DNA from: Myxococcales bacterium
GTDB lineage: Bacteria > Myxococcota_A > Polyangia > Fen-1088
DNA: 5,041 bases
Reading direction: 5' to 3'
Assembly (NCBI GenBank): GCA_003161835.1
Contig: PMNO01000549.1
Coordinates: forward strand, 9,163 to 14,203
This document shows positions 1 to 5,041 of the stretch, piece after piece. A program made the position numbers and the translations under genes. Positions within the stretch are counted from its first letter, which is position 1, and each line of letters opens with the position of its first letter. Below the pieces are notes generated by a model, which worked only from the letters and a program-made list of their open reading frames with translations, was not told where the DNA came from and did no database searches.

Positions 1-1115
1 GGATCCGGGATGCCTTTCAAATCCCCGTGCGCCATAGACACCATCGCACGCGCCACGATGGCGCCCGAGCGCGCCACCGTGAATTCGCCCACGCTCGGAA
101 GCAAAGTGGTGGCCGCGCTGCCGTCCGCAAAGGGAGCGGTTTGCAATATTCCAGAACGCATGCCGGCGATGTCGTAGTTGAACTTACTGAGCCAGTACCA
201 GTGCGTGCCATCGGGCGAGAAGCTCCACCGGGAGACATCGGTGGCCACGGTGACCCGCGTGCGGTCGTCGCCGACCTTCTGGGTCTTCAGGATCTCCACC
301 CCGCCCTGGGTCGCGGCGCTCGACCAGGCGACATATTCGCCATCGGGGGAGAACCCCACCCGGAAATGCTGCTGGCTCGCTTGGAGCGAGCCATCATTCG
401 AGATCACGGTATCGACTCTGGTCAAGGGGGGATCGGTTGCCGCATCCAGCTTGCCCACCATCAGGTCGTTCTGGGTGAGCCCGTCTATCGGTTGGGGGTC
501 CAAGGTCTTCTGGCACAGGACGCTTGTTCCCTTCACGCTCGGGACACAGTCGTGAACGCTGCCCGTGCCGTCCGCCACCAAGACGCGTCCGTTGGCCATG
601 CCCGGGCGCCAGCCGTATCCGGCTCCGGTGCTGTCGAAATAGATCAGGGTGTCGCCCTGGAATCCCGCGGCGTGAGGAAAGGGAGTCGATGGTTCCTCGA
701 AAAATCCCCCGGTCAACTTCAGGCAGTTTGGGTCGACGATCCCTCCCGCGCAGGAAATCGCCACGCCGGCGGCGGCGCGAGATACGTTGATCACGAAAAG
801 ATCGATCCGACCCAGGCTACTGGTCGACGGACTGATGAACGCGCACCAGCGATCAGCCGTCGTCCCGAGCTCGTTGGTGCAGGCCGGGCCGTGGCCGAGC
901 ATCTGGGCCGGCCCCTTGAACAACAGAACGTTGCCTTCACCCGACATCGGCGCGGGCAAGGTCACTCCCGTGCCCCCGGTTCCCATAGGCCCGTTGGCGC
1001 CGCCATCGATGACCTTAGGGGCTGGATACGTGTTAGTCGTCACCGAAGTTGAGCTACACCCGACGCCCACAGCTACGGAAAGTGCGAATACCAAGCCGCG
1101 AAAAGTCAGGTTCAT
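1..1115 (-). CDS. Predicted lipoprotein with WD40-like (TolB-type) beta-propeller motifs, C-terminus beyond window
   Basis: The minus strand is open from an ATG at 1115-1113 to the left edge (371 codons, no stop), so the C-terminus is missing. GGAGG lies 7 bases upstream of the ATG and fixes the start. The N-terminus has Arg6, a hydrophobic stretch (about residues 7-18) and VGVGC ending at Cys20. This looks like a lipoprotein signal, although Gly rather than Leu at -3 makes a weak lipobox. A Ser/Thr/Pro/Gly-rich tether follows (about 21-60). FSPDG occurs at 255-259 and 299-303, each followed by aromatic and hydrophobic residues. This is the hallmark of WD40-like PD40/TolB propeller blades, and the 44-residue spacing fits one blade. 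Six further cysteines fall in three local pairs (79/91, 122/131, 190/201), suggesting periplasmic disulfides. The family role is usually protein or ligand binding rather than catalysis. Substrate and partner are unknown. The gene is well supported; the fold is inferred from two motifs. Confidence 0.87.
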   Translation of the reverse strand, partial: MNLTFRGLVFALSVAVGVGCSSTSVTTNTYPAPKVIDGGANGPMGTGGTGVTLPAPMSGEGNVLLFKGPAQMLGHGPACTNELGTTADRWCAFISPSTSSLGRIDLFVINVSRAAAGVAISCAGGIVDPNCLKLTGGFFEEPSTPFPHAAGFQGDTLIYFDSTGAGYGWRPGMANGRVLVADGTGSVHDCVPSVKGTSVLCQKTLDPQPIDGLTQNDLMVGKLDAATDPPLTRVDTVISNDGSLQASQQHFRVGFSPDGEYVAWSSAATQGGVEILKTQKVGDDRTRVTVATDVSRWSFSPDGTHWYWLSKFNYDIAGMRSGILQTAPFADGSAATTLLPSVGEFTVARSGAIVARAMVSMAHGDLKGIPD

Positions 1116-1122
1116 GCGGGCG

Positions 1123-1127
1123 CCTCC
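1123..1127 (-). promoter_or_regulatory. Ribosome binding site of the lipoprotein gene
   Basis: CCTCC on the plus strand reads GGAGG on the minus strand, a perfect Shine-Dalgarno core with 7 bases between it and the ATG at 1115. It decides the start of the lipoprotein and places the signal sequence at the very N-terminus. Confidence 0.8.
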
Positions 1128-1184
1128 GATCGAAAGGTTGGACTGAATTGAAGTCGAATCGCAAGGCCGGTTGTCCGCGGACGC

Positions 1185-1209
1185 CGTCGCGCCGCAGACG
1201 TCGGCGACG
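1185..1209 (-). terminator. Possible hairpin just after ssb
   Basis: CGTCGC (1185-1190) and GCGACG (1204-1209) are inverted repeats around a 13-base loop, starting 6 bases past the ssb stop codon. A perfect 10-base palindrome, GTCCGCGGAC, follows at 1173-1182. No T-run follows on the minus strand, so this is not a classical intrinsic terminator, and short GC-rich inverted repeats are common by chance at this base composition. The rest of the 100-base gap between ssb and the lipoprotein gene (1116-1215) holds a relatively AT-rich patch around 1137-1160, where a promoter could lie, but I see no convincing -35/-10 pair. Confidence 0.2.
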
Positions 1210-1215
1210 TGGCGG

Positions 1216-1692
1216 CTAGAAGGGAATATCGTCGTCGGACGGCGGCATGCCGGCCGGTTCGGACTCGTCCGCGGAGGGCGCATCGCCATAGCCCCGTCCA
1301 CCCGCCGCATCCGGGCCGCCGCCGCGCCGCACGCCGCCCGCGCCGGATTCGCCCGCCGCCGCGCCACCTCCTCCGAGAAAGACGACGCGGTCCGCGACGA
1401 CGTCGGTCGCGTAGTGTTTCTGACCGTCCTTGTCGTACGTTCGGGTTTGCAGACGGCCTTCAATATATACGGACCGGCCCTTGGCCAAATACTTGGCGCA
1501 ATTTTGCGCCGAGTCTCCCCACACCGTCACGCGGTGCCACTCCGTTTTTTCCTGCCGCTGTCCACTCTTGTCCTTGTAGACTTCGGTAGTCGCGATGCGC
1601 AGATTGCACAGGGCGCGATTGCTGGGCGTGTATTTCAGCTCGGGATCCGCACCCAGATTTCCGACCAGAATGACCTTGTTGACGCTTCCCAT
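1216..1692 (-). CDS. ssb: Single-stranded DNA-binding protein SSB
   Basis: This is a complete 158-residue SSB. It binds single-stranded DNA as an OB-fold protein (a tetramer in most bacteria) during replication, recombination and repair, and recruits partners through its C-terminal tip. Residues 4-18 ([15 protein letters not shown]) are the signature N-terminal strand. TEWHRV (50-55) carries the conserved Trp52, equivalent to E. coli Trp54. YLAKG followed by [10 protein letters not shown] (68-84) and the region to about residue 106 complete the OB domain. E. coli Trp40 and Trp88 appear here as Tyr39 and Tyr86, conservative changes for base stacking. Residues 107-151 are a Gly/Ala-rich disordered linker, and the protein ends in DDDIPF, the interaction peptide. 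AAGGAGAG lies just upstream of the ATG. The gene is divergent from the transglycosylase and 100 bases upstream of the lipoprotein gene on the same strand. Confidence 0.98.
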   Translation of the reverse strand: MGSVNKVILVGNLGADPELKYTPSNRALCNLRIATTEVYKDKSGQRQEKTEWHRVTVWGDSAQNCAKYLAKGRSVYIEGRLQTRTYDKDGQKHYATDVVADRVVFLGGGGAAAGESGAGGVRRGGGPDAAGGRGYGDAPSADESEPAGMPPSDDDIPF

Positions 1693-1783
1693 GTCTGTCT
1701 CTCCTTGGGCCTTTTACCATGTGCGCGGCGCGAAGTGCGTCGCGGTTGACTATCGGGCGCGGCGAACGGGGGTTTCGTTGCCG
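1693..1783. promoter_or_regulatory. Divergent intergenic region between ssb and the transglycosylase gene
   Basis: About 90 bases separate the ssb start from the preferred slt start, so the promoters for both directions should lie here, or slightly inside slt if the true slt start is later. TTGACT at 1746-1751 resembles a -35 box on the plus strand, but no good -10 lies 16-18 bases downstream. On the minus strand, TAAAAG at about 1711-1716 could be part of a -10 for ssb, but its -35 is poor. I see no LexA-type dyad of the CTG-N10-CAG or GAAC-N4-GTTC kinds. The regulatory role is inferred from gene orientation. Confidence 0.4.
1699..1706 (-). promoter_or_regulatory. Ribosome binding site of ssb
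   Basis: The minus strand reads AAGGAGAG here. The GGAG core has 8 bases between it and the ssb ATG at 1692, supporting that start. Confidence 0.8.
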
Positions 1784-4030
1784 GTGTCCGCCGGTGGGGG
1801 CTGCCCCGCGCGACGTGGGCTGCGGGGGGGCCGGACGCTTCTTCGGGTGCTCGCCGCCCTCGGCCTCTTTTTTTGCCGGATGCTGGTTTCCTCGAACGTC
1901 GCCCAAGCGGCGGTCGTGGGCGTCCGGGGCCCTACCGGACAGGCGGCGGGTTCGCTCGCGCGCGGCGTGGCCGCCTTTCGCGCCGGTGCGTACTCCGAGG
2001 CGGAAAAGGCGCTGCGGGGGAGCGCTGCCAAGGGCAACGACTGGGCGCTGTACCTTCACGCCGAAAGTGCATTTTATAGCGGGGCGGTCGCTGCGGCGCG
2101 CGAGGATTTCGAAAAACTGGCGAAGGGCGCAAGCGGTCGGTTCAACAATATCGCGGGATTTCGCGTGGCTGATTGTCTTTGGTCAGAGGGCGCCCGCGCG
2201 GACGCCGTCGATCGATACAGACGTTTGTTGGCAAGGGCCCAGCCACGCTCCCCCACGGGGGCTGACACGGCCGTCGCGCGTTTTCGCGTCGCGCTCTTCG
2301 CGGAAGAGCAACACAAGCCAGACGCGCCCGCGCTCTTTTTGGCCCTCTATCGCGACCTGCCGGCGCACCCGCTGGCGACCGAGGCCCAGGCGCACCTGCC
2401 CGGCGGCTTGCCGGCCGCACAGAACCAAGAACTCACGGTTGTCGGCTCTGTCTCCGCGACGCCCGCGGACCAGTTGCGCCGCGCCGAAACCTTGGCGCGC
2501 GATCGCAATTGGGCACAAGCCCTGGACGAGCTGGCGAAGCTGCCGGCTGACTTGCCCCCGGGCCAGGCCACCGAGCGTGATTTTCAGATCGGAATGACGA
2601 AATTTCAGATGCGGCGCGACTACGGGCGTGCCGCCGAGTTGCTGCTCAAGGTGGTACCTGCCCTGTCGGGCGACAAGGCGGCCTCCGCTTTGTTTCACGG
2701 TACCCGCGCCCTCTCGCGCATCGATCGGGACGACGACGCCATCGCGGGATACAAGCAGGTCGTGCAGAGGTTTTCCCAATCCCGCTACGCGGCCGAGGCT
2801 CAGTTCTTGGCGGGGTGGCTGGACTACAATCGGGGGCGCTATCGGGAAAGCCTTCCCGAATTGCGCGCGACGTTGGACCGCTTCGGCAAGAGCTCTTTTG
2901 CGGACGATGCCGCCTGGTGCGTGGCGTTCGCCCACTTTCTGCTGGGAGAATTGCCCCAAGCGAAGGTGGGCTTCGATCGCTACGCGCGGATGCCGGCGAC
3001 GGGGATGACGGGCGAAGAGCGTGCCGCCCGCGTCGCGTACTGGCTGGCGCGCGTCGACGCCAAGGCCATGCGCGCCACGCAGGCCAAGGCCGCCTATCGA
3101 GAGGTGAGCAAACGCTGGCCCTTTTCGTTCTACGGGGTGGCCGCGCGCGCCCGTCTGGCCGAGTTGGGTGAAAGCGCCGGGGCCGAACTTCCGCGGCGGG
3201 TGATCGGTCCGTCGGAGGGACGAAAAGGCGAAAACGAAAAGGCGGTCGCGTCCGATCCCGCGCTGGCACGCATCGACGAACTGGCGGCCGCCGGGCTGGA
3301 CGTTGAAGCCGGCTGGCAACTTCAGGCGGACGAAAAGAGCGTCTTGCGCCGCTGGGGCGAGGTGCGCGGGACCCAGCTGCTGCTCGCCCGCTATCCGGGG
3401 CTCAAGGCATTTCGGCGGGCTTACGAGATCAGCGAAAGCCGCAACGGGGGCGCGCTGTCCGCAGCGCCAGAGCGCGATCCGAACACCCGTCTGTGGTGGC
3501 AGGCGGCCTATCCCCGCGCGTACCGGGATCTGGTCGATCGCTATGGTTCACCCGCAGGCAATCCCGATCTTCTGCTCTATGCGATCATGCGCAAGGAATC
3601 GGGTTTTTCGCCCTGGGACGTGAGCACGGCTGATGCGCGCGGCTTGTTGCAAATGATTCCGCCGACCAGCGCGCGCGTGGCCGCCGAGCTGGGTATTCCA
3701 TTTTTTCCCGACGAGCTCTTCGATCCGGAGACCAACGTGCGCCTGGGCGCCGCGTACATCGGCGGGCTTTCACGAAAATTCAAGGGACAGATTCCGCTGA
3801 TTGCGGGCGCTTTCAACGCGGGCCCAAAAGCCATGGCCAAATGGTGCGATCAACATGGGTCCCACCCCATGGACGAATTCGTCGAGTTGTTCGCGTTCAC
3901 GCAGACCAGGGAGTACGCCAAGCGGGTGGTGGCGATCTTGTCGCGCTATCGTCATCTGTATGGTCCAACGCCGTACCAGCTCCCGATCAGCGTGGACGTA
4001 AAATACGTGGCGAGCGGGCCGGACTACTGA
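1784..4030 (+). CDS. slt: Soluble lytic murein transglycosylase, Slt70-like, GH23
   Basis: Predicted periplasmic enzyme that cleaves the MurNAc-GlcNAc bond of peptidoglycan, forming 1,6-anhydroMurNAc ends. It has 748 residues if started at GTG 1784; E. coli Slt70 has about 645. An Arg-rich n-region (10-21), a hydrophobic core (about 19-30) and AQA at 40-42 form a Sec signal peptide. TPR-like helical repeats fill about 50-470, clearest around 310-400, as in the ring-shaped U domain of Slt70. PFSFYGVAARARL (about 444-456) resembles the family's L-domain segment. The catalytic domain spans about 570-740. It has ESGF with catalytic Glu605, GLLQMIPPT at 620-628 (usually GLMQ), ETNVRLGAAYI at 649-659, AFNAGP at 676-681 (usually AYNAGP), and a final EYAKRV motif. 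The start is uncertain: no strong ribosome binding site precedes TTG 1778, GTG 1784 or GTG 1721. GGGGG at 1768-1772 would suit 1778 or 1784. An upstream ATG at 1595 lies inside ssb and is rejected. Family assignment is very secure; the start is not. Confidence 0.95.
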   Translation: MSAGGGCPARRGLRGGRTLLRVLAALGLFFCRMLVSSNVAQAAVVGVRGPTGQAAGSLARGVAAFRAGAYSEAEKALRGSAAKGNDWALYLHAESAFYSGAVAAAREDFEKLAKGASGRFNNIAGFRVADCLWSEGARADAVDRYRRLLARAQPRSPTGADTAVARFRVALFAEEQHKPDAPALFLALYRDLPAHPLATEAQAHLPGGLPAAQNQELTVVGSVSATPADQLRRAETLARDRNWAQALDELAKLPADLPPGQATERDFQIGMTKFQMRRDYGRAAELLLKVVPALSGDKAASALFHGTRALSRIDRDDDAIAGYKQVVQRFSQSRYAAEAQFLAGWLDYNRGRYRESLPELRATLDRFGKSSFADDAAWCVAFAHFLLGELPQAKVGFDRYARMPATGMTGEERAARVAYWLARVDAKAMRATQAKAAYREVSKRWPFSFYGVAARARLAELGESAGAELPRRVIGPSEGRKGENEKAVASDPALARIDELAAAGLDVEAGWQLQADEKSVLRRWGEVRGTQLLLARYPGLKAFRRAYEISESRNGGALSAAPERDPNTRLWWQAAYPRAYRDLVDRYGSPAGNPDLLLYAIMRKESGFSPWDVSTADARGLLQMIPPTSARVAAELGIPFFPDELFDPETNVRLGAAYIGGLSRKFKGQIPLIAGAFNAGPKAMAKWCDQHGSHPMDEFVELFAFTQTREYAKRVVAILSRYRHLYGPTPYQLPISVDVKYVASGPDY

Positions 4031-4045
4031 TCACTCGGCGGTGGG

Positions 4046-4071
4046 GCGCTGGCCGGGCGACCAGCTAGCGC
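4046..4071. terminator. Weak inverted repeat between convergent genes
   Basis: Only 34 bases separate the slt stop (4028-4030) from the stop of the convergent coiled-coil gene (4065-4067). CTGG (4049-4052) can pair with CCAG (4061-4064) around an 8-base loop. GCG (4046-4048) can pair with CGC (4069-4071) across a 4-base bulge. Its position suits a bidirectional terminator, but the stem is short and no T-run flanks it, so this is only a candidate. Confidence 0.2.
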
Positions 4072-5041
4072 AACAAAGCCCATGCCCCGGCGCCGAGCAC
4101 CGCGCCTATCGCGACCATCAGACCGGCGCCAATCGCCAATTTACGAAGATCGGTGCGAGCCAAAAGGGACTGCACGCTGGCGATTTGTTGTTCGCGGTCG
4201 GCGATGGTTGCTTCCAGCCGAGTGAGCTCGGCATAGCTTGCTTGCAGCGCGGGCAGCGGCAAATGCGCTTGCATCGCCGCGCGTCCGGTCTGGATCGTCA
4301 GCAGGCGCAGCTGCTGGTCCGCCTCCGTTCGTTCGCGGGCGTGCGCGGCGAGACTGGCTGTGACCGCCGCCGCCGCCTGCCGCCGCGCGGCGGTTGCTTG
4401 GTCGAACGTGGCGCGGCGGGCGATGGTCGTCGCGCGCAGGGCAGCTGCTCGTTCGCGAAGGGAGGCGTACTGCTCGTCCAGCAACGTGCGTTTCTGATCC
4501 AGCGCGCCCGGTTCGCGATTCTTGGTCGCGGTGTCGGAGGCGCGGGATATCGCGCCCAGGCGATGAATATCATCAACAACCCTGCGACGCTCGTCCTCGA
4601 TCTGGCGCAGCAACCGATCGATTTCCACGGCCCTTGTTTCACAAGCTGCCCAATCGTTTTCTGCGTTCGATTGGTGGATGCCCAGGCGCAGATCATTCGA
4701 CAATTGCAGTTGCTCGTCGGCGGCCAGGTCCGCGTCGGCGGCATCTCGACGCGCGCGTTCCTTCGCTACACGCTCGATCAGGCTCGCCACTTCGGGAGCG
4801 CGCACCTCCTCCGCGACCAGGATTTGCCCCAAAGTAAACAAGGCTCCTTCGAGGAGCTGCTGGGCACCGTTCCGTTTAGCGACCAGGTTGCGCTTCCGAG
4901 CTTCGGCGGCGATGCGGCCCCGGACATAGGCGAAAACGTAGCGTAGGTCAGCCCAGCCGAGGGCCGCAACGCTGGCTGGCGGCTCGGCCGTCGCGGCGGA
5001 TCCCGGCGAATCACGCGGCTGGTTCAGGGGCGACAGAGCCA
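4065..5041 (-). CDS. Unrecognised coiled-coil protein with a C-terminal membrane segment, N-terminus at or beyond window edge
   Basis: The frame is open from the TAG at 4067-4065 to the right edge, giving 324 full codons. I do not recognise a family. A start at TTG 4841 would give 258 residues, but the 66 codons upstream contain no stop and about three quarters end in G or C. They also read as a sensible protein, so the gene very probably starts further out. The first visible bases, TG at 5041-5040, could be the end of an ATG, GTG or TTG start. About the first 28 visible residues are Pro/Ala/Ser-rich and probably disordered. LGWADLRYVFAYVRGRI follows at about 27-43. A long Ala/Arg/Glu/Gln-rich stretch (about 45-295) has the composition of extended coiled coil. 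The last 25 residues (KLAIG to ALLR) form a Gly/Ala-rich transmembrane helix ending at the C-terminus, as in tail-anchored proteins. No catalytic motif is visible. A structural, scaffolding or envelope-spanning role is possible but is inference only. Confidence 0.8.
   Translation of the reverse strand, partial: ALSPLNQPRDSPGSAATAEPPASVAALGWADLRYVFAYVRGRIAAEARKRNLVAKRNGAQQLLEGALFTLGQILVAEEVRAPEVASLIERVAKERARRDAADADLAADEQLQLSNDLRLGIHQSNAENDWAACETRAVEIDRLLRQIEDERRRVVDDIHRLGAISRASDTATKNREPGALDQKRTLLDEQYASLRERAAALRATTIARRATFDQATAARRQAAAAVTASLAAHARERTEADQQLRLLTIQTGRAAMQAHLPLPALQASYAELTRLEATIADREQQIASVQSLLARTDLRKLAIGAGLMVAIGAVLGAGAWALLR

Noticed and set aside
1..6. GGATCC at the very first base, suggesting a BamHI cloning junction
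   Set aside because: GGATCC also occurs inside the window (about 1643-1648 and 4998-5003), so the site is not unique to the edge. The origin of the window cannot be decided from it.
27..1052. A 341-codon plus-strand open frame opposite the lipoprotein gene
   Set aside because: It is antisense to a frame with a signal sequence, a Shine-Dalgarno and recognisable motifs. Its translation is Arg/Gly/His-rich low-complexity sequence typical of a shadow frame in high-GC DNA.
1595..1783. Extension of the transglycosylase to the upstream ATG at 1595
   Set aside because: It would overlap the secure start of ssb by about 100 bases and put over 60 extra residues before an otherwise normal signal peptide.
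1693..1783. An SOS (LexA) operator upstream of ssb
   Set aside because: No CTG-N10-CAG or GAAC-N4-GTTC dyad is visible between the divergent starts.
2183..3319. A 378-codon minus-strand open frame inside the transglycosylase gene
   Set aside because: It lies opposite a secure Slt70-like gene, has no recognisable motif and has shadow-like composition.
4041..4946. A 301-codon plus-strand open frame opposite the coiled-coil gene
   Set aside because: The minus strand reads as a coherent coiled coil with a terminal membrane helix and remains open to the window edge. The plus frame shows no domain and overlaps it entirely.

Overview
The window is high-GC bacterial DNA with four protein-coding genes and almost no non-coding space. 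The codons favour G or C in the third position. A lipoprotein with a Gly/Thr/Pro-rich tether, an SSB with a Gly-rich linker and a large Slt70-like transglycosylase together fit a Gram-negative bacterium. A member of the Myxococcota/former Deltaproteobacteria is my best guess, but that is inference from composition and style, not a database match. I see no rRNA, tRNA, insertion sequence, CRISPR array, phage gene or secondary-metabolite gene.

Layout: (1) Positions 1-1115, minus strand: a predicted lipoprotein with WD40-like/TolB-type beta-propeller motifs, cut off at the left edge before its stop codon. (2) Positions 1216-1692, minus strand: a complete ssb gene for single-stranded DNA-binding protein, ending in the canonical acidic DDDIPF tip. 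(3) About 1784-4030, plus strand: an exported soluble lytic murein transglycosylase with a long helical-repeat N-terminal region and a C-terminal GH23 catalytic domain. It is divergent from ssb. (4) Positions 4065 to beyond 5041, minus strand: an unrecognised Ala/Arg/Glu-rich coiled-coil protein with one C-terminal membrane segment. It is convergent with slt and cut off at the right edge.

The genes do not form an obvious pathway. ssb acts in DNA replication and repair in the cytoplasm. The transglycosylase acts on peptidoglycan in the periplasm. The lipoprotein is probably envelope-anchored, and the coiled-coil protein is probably membrane-anchored. Three of the four products are therefore predicted to be at the envelope, but shared function is not shown. 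ssb and slt share a short divergent region of roughly 90 bp. The lipoprotein gene lies 100 bp downstream of ssb on the same strand with its own strong ribosome binding site, so it could be co-transcribed with ssb or have its own promoter.

I did not find a convincing new multi-gene system. The points most worth a second look are the two truncated, unrecognised envelope proteins at the window edges and the uncertain N-terminus of the transglycosylase.
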